Shown here piece by piece: positions 34,598 to 43,281 of a stretch of DNA of 64,000 nucleotides (positions within the stretch are counted from its first letter, which is position 1; each line of letters begins with the position of its first letter). The stretch lies in NCBI RefSeq assembly GCF_014217685.1, contig NZ_CP043653.1, positions 62,001 to 126,000 of the forward strand, written 5' to 3'. The translations under genes were made by a program, and so were the position numbers. The notes under the pieces are model-generated. The model searched no databases, had not been told where the DNA came from, and was given only the letters and a program-made list of their open reading frames with translations. This DNA comes from Glaciihabitans sp. INWT7 (GTDB lineage Bacteria; Actinomycetota; Actinomycetes; Actinomycetales; Microbacteriaceae).

Positions 34598-35397
34598 ACC
34601 CCTACCGCAGCCTCAAGCCCCTCTCCGGATGGCGCGTGCTCGTGCCGCGCGGCGGCAACTGGGGTGACGGCGTCGCCGCCAACCTGCGCACCTACGGTGC
34701 CGTGCCGGTGATCGCGCCCATGATCAACTTCGCCAGCGCCGAGAACGCGATGGAGCTCTCCGATGCGCTCAAGCGCCTCGAGCAGGGTCGTTTCGACTGG
34801 TTGGTCATCACCAGCGCCACGACCGTGGATGTGCTGATCAGCCAGCAGGTGACGATCCCGCCGACAACTCGCATCGCGGCCGTCGGCGAGACGACAGGCG
34901 CCGCACTCACCCTCGCCGGCTATCAGGTCGACTTCGTGCCGGAGAGTGACAACTCCGCCAGGGGGCTCGTGAAGGAGTGGCCGGCCTCCGACATCGTCGG
35001 GCGGGTGCTCATCCCGCAGTCGGACATCGCCGAACCGACCCTCGTCGCCGGCCTCGCCACCCTGGGTCTCGAGGTCGAGTACGTCTCTGCCTACCGCACC
35101 GTCGGGGTGCCGGTGTCGGAGCATGTGGCCGCGGATGTCGCATCCGGTCGCATTCGCGCCGTGCTCATCACCTCCGGCAGCGTCGCCCGCCAGGTGCAGG
35201 CCCAGCTCGCACCTCTGCCAGAAGACACGGTGGTGGCGGCCATCGGCCCGCGCACGGCATTCGATGCCCGTGCTGCCGGGCTCACCGTGCACGTGATCGC
35301 GGAATTCCGCTCCGCCAGTTCCCTCGTCGAGGGTCTCGCGGAATATGTGATCGCCCATGGCTCCGATCACGGTGACGACCAGGGAGCCGCGTCGTGA
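34594..35397 (+). CDS. hemD: uroporphyrinogen-III synthase
   Basis: A 267-residue bilobed enzyme that closes and inverts ring D. Sequence conservation in HemD is low, but [17 protein letters not shown] at the start, [14 protein letters not shown] near residue 70, VGETTGAAL and [16 protein letters not shown] give the fold. Position between hemC and hemB with GTGA overlaps on both sides makes the call firm. Confidence 0.93.
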   Translation: MNPYRSLKPLSGWRVLVPRGGNWGDGVAANLRTYGAVPVIAPMINFASAENAMELSDALKRLEQGRFDWLVITSATTVDVLISQQVTIPPTTRIAAVGETTGAALTLAGYQVDFVPESDNSARGLVKEWPASDIVGRVLIPQSDIAEPTLVAGLATLGLEVEYVSAYRTVGVPVSEHVAADVASGRIRAVLITSGSVARQVQAQLAPLPEDTVVAAIGPRTAFDARAAGLTVHVIAEFRSASSLVEGLAEYVIAHGSDHGDDQGAAS

Positions 35398-36368
35398 CCG
35401 GCCCGAGCATCCGTCCCCGGCGATTGCGGGCGACGCCGGCGATGCGCCGGCTGGTCGCGGAGACCCGGATTCATCCGGCGGAGCTGGTGCTGCCCATGTT
35501 CGTGCGCGAGGGCATCCGTGAGCCGGTGCCGATCTCCTCGATGCCCGGTGTGGTCAACCACTCTCTCGACTCGCTGCGGCGCGCGGCGGTCGAAGCCGCC
35601 GAGGCGGGAGTCGGGGGTGTGATGCTGTTCGGCATTCCCGAGCACAAGGATGCCATCGGCTCCGGCGCGACCGCGGACGACGGAATCCTCAACCTCGCGA
35701 CCCGTGCCGTCGCCGCCGAGGTCGGCGACGCCGTCGTGGTGCAGACAGACCTCTGCCTCGACGAGTTCACCGACCACGGCCACTGCGGGGTTCTCGCCGC
35801 GGACGGCAGCGTCGACAACGATGCCTCCCTGTTGCGGTACCGGGATATGGGCGTCGCGCAGGCCGCTGCCGGATCGCAGCTGCTGGGGCTCAGCGGCATG
35901 ATGGATGGCCAGGTCGCCGCAGTTCGCGACGCCCTGGACAGCAACAGCTTCGCCGGCACCGCCATCCTCGGTTATGCCGCCAAATACGCCTCGGCGTTCT
36001 ACGGCCCGTTCCGGGAGGCCGTCGACTCGTCGCTCGTTGGCGACCGGCGCACCTACCAACTCGATGCCGGCAACCGCCGCGAAGGCCTCCGAGAGGTGCT
36101 GCTCGACGTCGAAGAGGGCGCCGACATCGTGATGGTGAAGCCCGCCATGAGCTTCCTCGACGTGCTGGCCGACGCCGCTGCCGTGAGCCCGGTTCCCGTC
36201 TGGGCCTACCAGGTCTCCGGCGAGTACGCGATGATCGAGGCCGCGGCGGCCAACGGCTGGATCGATCGCCGCCGCGCGGTCGAGGAGTCGGTCGTGAGCA
36301 TCAAACGTGCCGGGGCGGACGCGATCCTCAGCTACTGGGCCGTCGAACTGGCGGGGTGGCTGCGCTGA
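35394..36368 (+). CDS. hemB: porphobilinogen synthase (delta-aminolevulinate dehydratase)
   Basis: A 324-residue enzyme that condenses two 5-aminolevulinates. The Schiff-base lysine is in [14 protein letters not shown], and the first lysine region is [14 protein letters not shown]. In the metal loop, [15 protein letters not shown], two cysteines flank an Asp where zinc enzymes have a middle Cys, suggesting a Mg/K-dependent or mixed metal site. GTG 35394 overlaps hemD. Its TGA overlaps an ATG that opens a micro-ORF chain leading to hemL. Confidence 0.95.
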   Translation: MTGPSIRPRRLRATPAMRRLVAETRIHPAELVLPMFVREGIREPVPISSMPGVVNHSLDSLRRAAVEAAEAGVGGVMLFGIPEHKDAIGSGATADDGILNLATRAVAAEVGDAVVVQTDLCLDEFTDHGHCGVLAADGSVDNDASLLRYRDMGVAQAAAGSQLLGLSGMMDGQVAAVRDALDSNSFAGTAILGYAAKYASAFYGPFREAVDSSLVGDRRTYQLDAGNRREGLREVLLDVEEGADIVMVKPAMSFLDVLADAAAVSPVPVWAYQVSGEYAMIEAAAANGWIDRRRAVEESVVSIKRAGADAILSYWAVELAGWLR

Positions 36369-36403
36369 TGCAACTGTGTTTTCTGATGGGACTGTATTTC
36401 TGA
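36368..36403 (+). CDS. micro-ORF 1 between hemB and hemL (11 codons)
   Basis: ATG 36368 overlaps the hemB stop as TGATG and reads [11 protein letters not shown] before a TGA at 36401-36403. That stop overlaps the next ATG in the same way. It has no ribosome site of its own, so any translation would come from ribosomes terminating on hemB. It may be a coupling relay or just a by-product of the tandem repeat. Confidence 0.4.
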   Translation: MQLCFLMGLYF

Positions 36404-36424
36404 TGGGACTGTGCTTCTGATGGG
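36373..36424 (+). repeat. three tandem 17-18-bp repeats upstream of and into hemL
   Basis: Units at 36373-36390 (18 bp), 36391-36407 (17 bp) and 36408-36424 (17 bp) share ACTGT, two or three variable bases, then TTCTGATGGG. The last unit contains the hemL start codon. The pattern looks like slippage duplication of the hemL start region; each unit carries a TGATG stop-start. Confidence 0.85.
36403..36420 (+). CDS. micro-ORF 2 between hemB and hemL (5 codons)
   Basis: ATG 36403 overlaps the stop of micro-ORF 1, reads MGLCF and ends in a TGA (36418-36420) that overlaps the hemL ATG. It thus completes an unbroken stop-start chain from hemB to hemL. Evidence for real translation is only this geometry. 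Confidence 0.35.
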   Translation: MGLCF

Positions 36425-37787
36425 CGCGAACGAGACCTACTTCACCCGGGCGAAGCTCTCCATCCCCGGTGGGGTGAATTCGCCGGTGCGGGCTTACGGC
36501 TCGGTCGGCGGAACTCCCCGGTTCATGGTGTCGGCGAGGGGCGCATACATCACCGATGCCGACGGGCGCGAATATGTGGACCTCGTCAGCTCGTGGGGGC
36601 CGGCAATTCTCGGCCACGCGCATCCGTCCGTCATCAAGGCGGTGCAGGATGCCGCGGCTCGAGGGCTGTCGTTCGGGGCATCCACTCCCGGCGAGACCGA
36701 GCTGGCCGAACTCGTGCGCGAGCGCGTGCGGGTGGAGGAGACGAACAGCTCCGGCCAGTCGACCGGGTCGGTTCAGAAGGCGATCGAGAAGATCCGTCTC
36801 GTGTCGACCGGCACAGAGGCGACCATGACGGCCATCCGCCTCGCTCGGGGATTCACCGGGCGCGAGCTTCTGGTCAAGTTCGCCGGCCACTACCACGGGC
36901 ACTCCGACGCCCTTCTCGCGGAGGCTGGATCCGGTCTCGCGACTCTCACCATGCCCGGCTCGGCCGGGGTCACCGCCGCGACCGCCGCTCAGACGATCGT
37001 GCTGCCGTACAACGACCTCGATGCGGTACGCGCGCTCTTCGCCGTGCAGGGCAGCAAGATCGCCGCGGTGATCGTGGAGGCGGCATCCGCCAACATGGGG
37101 GTCGTGCCGCCGGATCGCGGATTCAACCGCGAGCTCGCAGCCATTGCTCGGGAGAACGGTGCTCTCGTCATCTTCGACGAGGTGCTCACCGGATTCCGGG
37201 TGGGCCCGGCCGGCTGGTGGGGCCTCGAGGCCGCGCGAGTCGTGCCCGACGGCGCGGGGTGGATCCCTGATCTCTTCACCTTCGGCAAGGTCATCGGGGG
37301 CGGAATGCCTCTCGCCGCGCTCGGCGGCAGGGCCGACGTGATGGACTTCCTCGCGCCACTCGGTCCGGTCTATCAGGCCGGCACTCTCAGCGGCAATCCG
37401 GTGGCGGTGGCCGCCGGAATCGCCACGCTCCGAGCGGCGGATGCCTCGGTCTATGCCCGCCTGGACGCCGTCGCCGACCAGCTCGCCTCCGCCGTATCGA
37501 CCGCCCTCGGCGCCGAGGGTGTCGAGCACTCCGTGCAGCGCGCGGGCAACCTGTTCTCGTTCGCGTTCGCTTCCACAAAGCCGCGCAACTACGACGAGGT
37601 GCGAGCGCAGCAGTCCTTCCGCTATCCGCCGTTCTTCCACGCGATGCTCGATGCGGGGGTGTCCCTTCCGCCCTCGGTCTTCGAGGCTTGGTTCGTCACG
37701 GCCGCACACGACGAGGCGGCGGTGTCGCGCATCCTCGAGGCGCTGCCGGCGGCCGCGAAAGCGGCGGCTGCGGCGGTGCCCGCGTAG
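36420..37787 (+). CDS. hemL: glutamate-1-semialdehyde 2,1-aminomutase
   Basis: A 455-residue PLP enzyme that makes 5-aminolevulinate from glutamate-1-semialdehyde. The PLP lysine is in [52 protein letters not shown] and [13 protein letters not shown]-like segments are present. A stretch of about 17 residues ([16 protein letters not shown], around residue 105) seems inserted before the conserved [13 protein letters not shown]. The enzyme works with HemA, encoded 8 kb away. ATG 36420 is preferred over GTG 36411. Confidence 0.96.
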   Translation: MGANETYFTRAKLSIPGGVNSPVRAYGSVGGTPRFMVSARGAYITDADGREYVDLVSSWGPAILGHAHPSVIKAVQDAAARGLSFGASTPGETELAELVRERVRVEETNSSGQSTGSVQKAIEKIRLVSTGTEATMTAIRLARGFTGRELLVKFAGHYHGHSDALLAEAGSGLATLTMPGSAGVTAATAAQTIVLPYNDLDAVRALFAVQGSKIAAVIVEAASANMGVVPPDRGFNRELAAIARENGALVIFDEVLTGFRVGPAGWWGLEAARVVPDGAGWIPDLFTFGKVIGGGMPLAALGGRADVMDFLAPLGPVYQAGTLSGNPVAVAAGIATLRAADASVYARLDAVADQLASAVSTALGAEGVEHSVQRAGNLFSFAFASTKPRNYDEVRAQQSFRYPPFFHAMLDAGVSLPPSVFEAWFVTAAHDEAAVSRILEALPAAAKAAAAAVPA

Positions 37788-37920
37788 GCTCTTTCGACGG
37801 TCGAGCGGCCGTCTGCGAGGTGCTTTCGGGGTCGAGTGGGCCGTGCGCGGCGGCGCTCTCGATGGGCAGCCTGCTCGACAGGCAGGAGACGCGGGAGACT
37901 CGCGGGTGACCAGCGCCCCC

Positions 37921-38322
37921 TCAGCCGAGAAGGGCGGACACCAGCACGAAGAGCAATCCGAGAAACGGCGGGACGCCCTGGATGAGGGCCGATCGGCGTG
38001 TCGTCTTGGACGACAGCAGCAGCACAAGCGCCGCGAGCACCATGCTGCCGGCGCCGACGACCATCAGTGTGATCGCCACGGGCAGGGAGACGGCGAGCAT
38101 GGCGACTCCGAGCCCGGCCTCCACCGCGAGGAAGAGGTTGTAGAACCCCTGGTTGAAGGCCATCGGCTTGATGGTTTCGGCATCCGCCTGACTGCGGATG
38201 CCGAAGATCTTCCAGGTGGCGGGCTTCGTCCAGTTCACGCTCTCCAGAGTGAAGATGTACACGTGCAGGAGGGCGGCGATGGACACGAAGATCGCGCCGA
38301 TGACGAGGAGCACAGTGTTCAT
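37921..38322 (-). CDS. DUF1304 family membrane protein
   Basis: A 133-residue integral membrane protein with four hydrophobic segments. The family hallmarks are LLHVYIFTLESVNW near residue 20 and NQGFYNLFLAVEAGLG near 60. DUF1304 proteins have no known function. The start lies seven bases after a CACACT sequence, possibly leaderless. No operon partner is evident. Confidence 0.87.
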   Translation of the reverse strand: MNTVLLVIGAIFVSIAALLHVYIFTLESVNWTKPATWKIFGIRSQADAETIKPMAFNQGFYNLFLAVEAGLGVAMLAVSLPVAITLMVVGAGSMVLAALVLLLSSKTTRRSALIQGVPPFLGLLFVLVSALLG

Positions 38323-38364
38323 GTGTGCCAGTGTGCCAGATGCGCGATCGGGGCGGACGCCGGA

Positions 38365-39390
38365 TCAGCCGAACAGGATCGCGGCCTCGTCGTAGCGGGA
38401 CTGCGGCACGGTGTTGAGCTTGCCGAGGGCATCCTCGAAGGCGACGTGGGTGATGGAGGTGCCGCTCAGCGAGACCATGCGACCCCAGCGGGCATGGATC
38501 ACGGAGTCGACGGCAGCCATGCCGTATCGCGTCGCGAGCACGCGGTCGTAGGCGGTCGGCGTGCCGCCGCGCTGGATGTGGCCGAGCGTGGTCGCGCGCG
38601 TCTCGATGCCCACCCGCGCCTCGATCTCCGGGGCGATGAGCTCCCCGATGCCGCCGAGGCGGGGACGCCCGAACGCGTCCAGTCCTCGCTCGGAGTGGGC
38701 GTCATCCATCGTGTCGAGGTGGAAGCCCTCGGCGACGACGACCAGAGGTGCCCGCCCGCGGTCCACCACGGACTGAACCCACGCCACGATCTGGTCCATC
38801 GACGTCTTCTGCTCGGGGATGAGGATGGCGTGGGCTCCGGCCGCCATGCCGGAGTGCAGCGCGATCCAGCCGACGTGCCGTCCCATCACCTCGGCGACCA
38901 TGCACCGTCCGTGGGAGTCGCCGGTGGTGCGCAGTCGGTCCATGGCATCCGTCGCGATCTGCACGGCGGTATCGAAGCCGAAGGTGTAGTCCGTCGCGGA
39001 GAGGTCGTTGTCGACGGTCTTCGGCACGCCGACGATCTTGATGCCGGCATCCGTCAGACGCTTGGCGGCCGCGAGCGTCCCCTCGCCGCCGATCGCGATC
39101 AGGGAGTCGACTCCGAGTCGCTCCATATTGGCGCGCACGACCTCCGCGCCGCCGTTCTCTTCGAACGGATTGGTGCGGGAGGTTCCAAGGATGGTTCCCC
39201 CCTGCTTGCCGATGCCCTGGATGTCTTTGCGCTCCAGGGGGATGATGTCGCCTTCGACGACTCCGCGCCAGCCGTCGCGAAAGCCGACGAACTCCTGTTT
39301 GTAGATCTGTGTGCCCTTGAGAACGGCGCCGCGGATGACCGCGTTCAGCCCGGGGCAGTCTCCGCCGCTGGTGAGGATTCCAATGCTCAT
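38365..39390 (-). CDS. pfkA: 6-phosphofructokinase
   Basis: A 341-residue glycolytic kinase making fructose 1,6-bisphosphate. GILTSGGDCPGLNAVIRG binds nucleotide; IGGEGTLAAA, PKTVDNDLSATDYTFGF with the catalytic Asp, and ETRATTLGHIQRGG follow. The Gly after the acidic residue in GGEGT points to ATP, while Lys in PKTVDND is common in PPi-type and actinobacterial group III enzymes, so the phosphate donor is not certain. The start at 39390 removes a 36-residue non-conserved leader; no clear ribosome site is seen. Confidence 0.93.
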   Translation of the reverse strand: MSIGILTSGGDCPGLNAVIRGAVLKGTQIYKQEFVGFRDGWRGVVEGDIIPLERKDIQGIGKQGGTILGTSRTNPFEENGGAEVVRANMERLGVDSLIAIGGEGTLAAAKRLTDAGIKIVGVPKTVDNDLSATDYTFGFDTAVQIATDAMDRLRTTGDSHGRCMVAEVMGRHVGWIALHSGMAAGAHAILIPEQKTSMDQIVAWVQSVVDRGRAPLVVVAEGFHLDTMDDAHSERGLDAFGRPRLGGIGELIAPEIEARVGIETRATTLGHIQRGGTPTAYDRVLATRYGMAAVDSVIHARWGRMVSLSGTSITHVAFEDALGKLNTVPQSRYDEAAILFG

Positions 39391-39506
39391 GAGCCCATCA
39401 TTCCGTAGGTTGGCCGCCCGCCGTTCACTCCCGTGCCTGAGGCGCTCGCTAGAGTCGAGGAAAGCGCAGACCACGGGGGGATGCGCGCCCACAACCAAGG
39501 AGCATC

Positions 39507-39938
39507 ATGTCTGAACTCAACGGGGTTCCGAATCCCCATCCGTCTGACGGGCAGCCTCCGGTGACGCCTCCCCCGCCCGCAGCACCGGATGCCTACGCCT
39601 CATCCACTCCGGCGGCGCCGGCCTACTCGCAGCCCTCCCCTCAGGCCACGGTCAACCCCGGTCGCACGCTCGGTATCGTCGGCTTCATCCTCGCCTTCTT
39701 CGTGAGCCCCGCCGGCATCATCGTGAGTGCGATCGGCTTGGTGCGCTCCCGCAAAGCCGGCCAGAAGAACGGGCTGGCGCTTGCCGGCCTCATCCTGTCG
39801 ATCGTCTTCCTGATTCTCACCGTCGTCCTCATCGTCGCGGTGGCGGGCGCCGCCGTCGCCCTCCTCAACCAGTGCGCGGAGCTCGGCGGTGGCGTACAGC
39901 AGATCGACGGAGTCGCCGTCACCTGCCCGTCTCGCTAG
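39507..39938 (+). CDS. DUF4190-like small membrane protein with proline-rich N-terminus
   Basis: A 143-residue protein: a cytoplasmic Pro/Ala/Ser-rich head (residues 1-50), two membrane spans (LGIVGFILAFFVSPAGIIVS and LALAGLILSIVFLILTVVLI) joined by a short basic loop with RSRKAGQKNG, and a small outer tail with two cysteines. This is the DUF4190-type layout common in actinobacteria, function unknown. A clear AAGGAG site precedes ATG 39507 and a perfect terminator follows. Confidence 0.85.
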   Translation: MSELNGVPNPHPSDGQPPVTPPPPAAPDAYASSTPAAPAYSQPSPQATVNPGRTLGIVGFILAFFVSPAGIIVSAIGLVRSRKAGQKNGLALAGLILSIVFLILTVVLIVAVAGAAVALLNQCAELGGGVQQIDGVAVTCPSR

Positions 39939-39950
39939 TCGTCACATCGA

Positions 39951-39980
39951 GAACGGCCCCGTCACCAGACGGGGCCGTTC
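39951..39980. terminator. perfect hairpin terminator between convergent genes
   Basis: GAACGGCCCCGTC and its exact complement form a 13-bp stem with an ACCA loop, followed by TTCGTGCTTC. It is placed 13 bases after one gene and 20 bases before the end of the convergent one, so it can serve both. Confidence 0.9.
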
Positions 39981-39999
39981 TTCGTGCTTCGTGCGCCTG

Positions 40000-40485
40000 T
40001 TACAGGTCGACGGTCTTGTTCTCCCCGATGTCGGGCTGGCCACCCGTGACTGCGGCCTTCGCGACCTTGAAGAAGATGACGGGCTTCGGGTCATCGGTGG
40101 ACCAGTACTCCGCCGAATCCGCGTGCACCTTGATGAGCGCGATGCTGGGATCTTCTTTTCCCTCGGGGAACCAGGCCTCGACCCGCTTGCTCCACAGCTC
40201 GTCGACCTTGGCGGCATCGTGCACGATCTCGGCCGTGCCGGCGATCGAGACGTAGCCCTTGCCGGATTCGAGCGAGACGTTAACCTGGGCGTTCGCGGCG
40301 ATCTCTGTGGTCTTGTCGGAGGGGTCCTGGCTGAAGAACCAGAGGTCGCCATCGAACTCGACCTCCTGGACGGCGAGCGGACGGCTCGTCAGCTGCCCAT
40401 GATTGTTGATGGTGGTGAGCAGGGCGATGCGCGAGGCCTTGATGAGCTCGGCGACTGTAGCGATTTCTTCCTGATTAGCGGTCAT
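40000..40485 (-). CDS. pyridoxamine 5'-phosphate oxidase-fold stress protein (GSP26-like)
   Basis: A 161-residue split-barrel flavin-binding protein similar to general stress protein 26. ASRIALLTTINNHGQLTSRPLAVQ, LWFFSQDPSDKTTEI and YVSIAGTAEIVHD are the characteristic strands. Such proteins bind FMN or a deazaflavin and their reactions are mostly unknown. ATG 40485 lies seven bases after a TACCGT box; an ATG three codons upstream is possible. Confidence 0.85.
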   Translation of the reverse strand: MTANQEEIATVAELIKASRIALLTTINNHGQLTSRPLAVQEVEFDGDLWFFSQDPSDKTTEIAANAQVNVSLESGKGYVSIAGTAEIVHDAAKVDELWSKRVEAWFPEGKEDPSIALIKVHADSAEYWSTDDPKPVIFFKVAKAAVTGGQPDIGENKTVDL

Positions 40486-40514
40486 GCGGCGCACGGTACC
40501 CGCGAAAAGAGGGC

Positions 40515-41393
40515 TTAGCTAGCGACGGTCAGCGGATGCTCGGCGCACGCCGTCTCCGGGGCGTGCCGCTCGCACACCACCAACTGCACCCGGCAGGCGG
40601 GATCGGAGCAGTTCTGCATGTGCTTCGTTGCTGCGCCGCACCGGTAGCAGCGGCCGATCACCGCCGCCACGGCGCTGAAGTCCATCGACATGCGATTGTC
40701 GAAGACGTAGAGCGAGCCCTTCCAGAGGCCGGAGTCACCGTAGGCCTCGCCGTATTTCGCGATGCCGCCGTCGAGCTGGAACACGTTCTCGAAGCCGCGG
40801 CTGATCATGAGCGAACTGAGCACTTCGCAACGGATGCCGCCGGTGCAATAGGTCACGATAGGCCTGTCTTTGAGGTGGTCGTAGGCGCCGCTGTCGAGCT
40901 CGGCCACGAACTCGCGGGTGTTGCTCACCTGCGGCACCACGGCATCCTCGAACCTGCCGATCTGCGCCTCGAAGGAGTTGCGTCCGTCGAAGAAGACGAC
41001 CTCCTCGCGGGCGACGAGTTCGTGCAGCTGTTGGGGGCTGAGCCTGGTGCCGCCACCGATCACACCTGTCTTGTCGACCCGCAACTCTCCCGGGGCGCCG
41101 AAGCTCACGAGCTCGTCGCGCACGCGCACGCTGAGGCCGGGGAAGTCGTTTCCGGCACCCTCGCTCCATTTCACGTCGATGTCCTTGAAGGCGGGGTACT
41201 CGCGTGTGGTGCGGAGGTACGTCTTGACGTCGCTCAGTTCCCCGCCGACCGTGGCGTTGATGCCGTGCCCCGAGACGATGATGCGCCCGCCAAGCCCGAG
41301 GGATCGGCAGAGGTCGCGCTGCCAGAGCCGGATCGCGTCGGGGTCGGCGAGCGGGGTGAAGACATAGAACAGCAGGATCTTGGGAACGGCCAC
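40515..41393 (-). CDS. trhO: tRNA uridine-34 hydroxylase, rhodanese type
   Basis: A 292-residue TrhO (YceA) protein that oxygen-dependently hydroxylates U34 of tRNA wobble positions. The N-terminal acylphosphatase-like domain ([13 protein letters not shown]) is followed by a rhodanese domain with the active cysteine in [10 protein letters not shown]. The C-terminal [19 protein letters not shown] group probably binds zinc. GTG 41393 is six bases after a TAGACT box. Confidence 0.93.
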   Translation of the reverse strand: MAVPKILLFYVFTPLADPDAIRLWQRDLCRSLGLGGRIIVSGHGINATVGGELSDVKTYLRTTREYPAFKDIDVKWSEGAGNDFPGLSVRVRDELVSFGAPGELRVDKTGVIGGGTRLSPQQLHELVAREEVVFFDGRNSFEAQIGRFEDAVVPQVSNTREFVAELDSGAYDHLKDRPIVTYCTGGIRCEVLSSLMISRGFENVFQLDGGIAKYGEAYGDSGLWKGSLYVFDNRMSMDFSAVAAVIGRCYRCGAATKHMQNCSDPACRVQLVVCERHAPETACAEHPLTVAS

Positions 41394-41452
41394 CGACCGA
41401 GTCTAATTTCTGCGGCGGCCGGCTCTCGGTGGTGCCCCGTATTCTCGAGGGC

Positions 41453-42373
41453 ATGGAACAGGCGCCGCTTCGCAGCAGCTACAGCCCGCCGCATCCGCTC
41501 GACCTCGCCCAGACGCTGCGACCGCTCAGTCGCGGAACGGCCGACCCGACGATGCAATGGGATGCTTCGGGCGTCTGGCGCACGCTGCCGACGCCGCTCG
41601 GCCCGGCGACCCTCCACCTCTCCCGTGACCACGGCACCGTCAATGCCACGGCGTGGGGGGATGGCGCGGAGTGGGCTATCGACGCGGTGCCGGAGCTGCT
41701 CGGTGCCGGCGACGATGCGGGAGACTTCGATGTGTCGCAGAACTCGTTTCTCCACGATTCGCACCGGCGCAACCCCGGCCTTCGGCTGCTGCGTACCGGT
41801 CTCGTACTGGAGATGATGATCGCGGCGATCTTCGAGCAGAAGGTCACCGGCAAGGAGGCCCGCCGCGCCTGGTCGACGCTCGTGCGCGCCCACGGGGAGA
41901 GTGCCCCCGGGCCGTCGCCGAGTGGCATGCGCGTCTTCCCCTCTGCCTACGCGTGGCGCATGATCCCCTCCTGGGAGTGGCACACAGCGGGGGTCGACCC
42001 CCAGCGCTCCCGCACGGCGATCGCGGCGGCATCCGTCGCCGGCGGGCTCGAGCGCACCCTCGCCCTCGGCCGGGGCGGTGCCGAGGTCGCGAAGCGGCTG
42101 CGCAGCGTGCCGGGGGTGGGCATCTGGACGGCGGCGGAGACGACGCAGCGCGCGCACGGCGACGCCGACTCGGTGAGCGTCGGGGATTACCACCTGCCTG
42201 CGGTGGTCGGCTGGGCTCTGATCGGCGAACCCGTCGACGACGACGGGATGCTCGAGCTCCTCGCCCCGTGGGCCGGCCATCGACAGCGGGTGATGCGGCT
42301 CATCGAGGCGAGCGGCTTCGCGAAACCGCGCTTCGGACCACGGATGACCATCCAGGACCACCGTCGCCATTAG
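41453..42373 (+). CDS. AlkA-like DNA-3-methyladenine glycosylase
   Basis: A 306-residue helix-hairpin-helix glycosylase that removes alkylated bases. The hairpin is LRSVPGVGIWTAAET and the catalytic Asp lies in VGDYHLPAVVGWAL. The N-terminal ~100 residues form the AlkA-type beta domain. ATG 41453 is seven bases after a TATTCT box, without a ribosome site. It is divergent from trhO; the stop is 9 bases before the thioesterase gene. Confidence 0.88.
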   Translation: MEQAPLRSSYSPPHPLDLAQTLRPLSRGTADPTMQWDASGVWRTLPTPLGPATLHLSRDHGTVNATAWGDGAEWAIDAVPELLGAGDDAGDFDVSQNSFLHDSHRRNPGLRLLRTGLVLEMMIAAIFEQKVTGKEARRAWSTLVRAHGESAPGPSPSGMRVFPSAYAWRMIPSWEWHTAGVDPQRSRTAIAAASVAGGLERTLALGRGGAEVAKRLRSVPGVGIWTAAETTQRAHGDADSVSVGDYHLPAVVGWALIGEPVDDDGMLELLAPWAGHRQRVMRLIEASGFAKPRFGPRMTIQDHRRH

Positions 42374-42382
42374 CGTTGTTCC

Positions 42383-42928
42383 GTGCACCTCATCTTTCGG
42401 ACCTTCCTCGTCTGGTTGCGCCGTAACGGCCCGCGTCTCGACCCGCACGAGGTCGGCCGCCTGGCCTTTCGCGTGCTCCCCACCGATCTCGACGTGCTCG
42501 GCCACATGAACAACGGCGTGTACCTGTCGATCATGGATCTCGGGCGCATGGATCTCCTGCAACGCTCGGGCGTCTGGTCCCGGTTGTTGGGTGCCGGATT
42601 CTTTCCGGTGATGGCGGATGAGACGATCAGTTTTCGGCGTTCCCTGATGCCGTGGCAGCGCTTCACACTTGAAACCCGCATTGTCGGTTACGACGCGAAG
42701 GCGGTCTATGTCGAGCAGCGAATGGTCGTCGCGGGGGAGATCTATGCGCGCGCGACCACGCGCGGCCGGTTCGTGAAGAAGTCCGGCGGCACCGCGACGA
42801 CGGCGGAGGTCGCCGAGGTGGCTGGTATCGATATCACCGGCCATCCGCTGCCGGAGTGGATGGCGCGCTGGGCCACCGATGTCGCGCTGCCGGCCGCGCG
42901 CGTCGCCGCGCCGAGCGAATGGGATTAG
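42383..42928 (+). CDS. hotdog-fold acyl-CoA thioesterase (4HBT-like)
   Basis: A 181-residue thioesterase-like protein. DLDVLGHMNNGVYLSIMDLG is the catalytic Asp/helix motif of the 4-hydroxybenzoyl-CoA thioesterase family. A basic, hydrophobic N-terminus (LIFRTFLVWLRRNG) may contact membranes. The substrate acyl-CoA is unknown. GTG 42383 follows a TAGCGT box by six bases. Confidence 0.85.
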   Translation: MHLIFRTFLVWLRRNGPRLDPHEVGRLAFRVLPTDLDVLGHMNNGVYLSIMDLGRMDLLQRSGVWSRLLGAGFFPVMADETISFRRSLMPWQRFTLETRIVGYDAKAVYVEQRMVVAGEIYARATTRGRFVKKSGGTATTAEVAEVAGIDITGHPLPEWMARWATDVALPAARVAAPSEWD

Positions 42929-42971
42929 CAGCCCAGCCGGGCCGTCTTGTCGCTCAGAGCAGCAGTTCGGG

Positions 42972-43196
42972 TCAGACGGTGTCGGGCTCCTCGAGCACAT
43001 CGGGCTGGTCTGCCGTGTCGGGCTGTGCAGTCTGCTCGGGATGGGCGCCGAGCGGACCTCCGCCGAAGTCGGCGGCGCGGGCGGCATCCGCGCTCTGGCG
43101 CAGAAGCGCGTCGGCCTCGGCCTGGGCCGCAGCCGCCTCTGACTCGTCGCCCGCGGCGGCACCGCCCTGGTTCGCAAATTGGTCGAAGGTTGCCAT
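42972..43196 (-). CDS. small acidic hypothetical protein
   Basis: A 74-residue protein rich in Ala, Asp, Glu and Gln (MATFDQFANQGG start, EEPDTV end), probably helical in the middle and disordered at the end. It has no named domain or membrane segment. A strong AGGAG ribosome site sits seven bases before ATG 43196, which supports it as a real gene. It is convergent with the thioesterase. Confidence 0.65.
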   Translation of the reverse strand: MATFDQFANQGGAAAGDESEAAAAQAEADALLRQSADAARAADFGGGPLGAHPEQTAQPDTADQPDVLEEPDTV

Positions 43197-43281
43197 GGCG
43201 AAGCTCCTAGATCCCGCGGCATTCTCAGCACGCCGCTTCGCACGAGTTTAACCGCCCAGGTTGCGGGAGGCAAAGGCCGGG

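Noticed and set aside
36411-36419. GTG 36411 as the hemL start
   Set aside because: It would add only three codons, lies within the tandem repeat and has no ribosome site; ATG 36420 fits the family N-terminus and the stop-start overlap.
37788-37920. Possible tRNA or small RNA between hemL and the DUF1304 gene
   Set aside because: No cloverleaf or CCA-type end can be folded; nothing beyond GC-rich sequence is visible.
35367-38027. Long minus-strand frame across hemB and hemL
   Set aside because: Fully antisense to two clear heme genes, Arg/His/Gly-rich, and with no recognisable domain.
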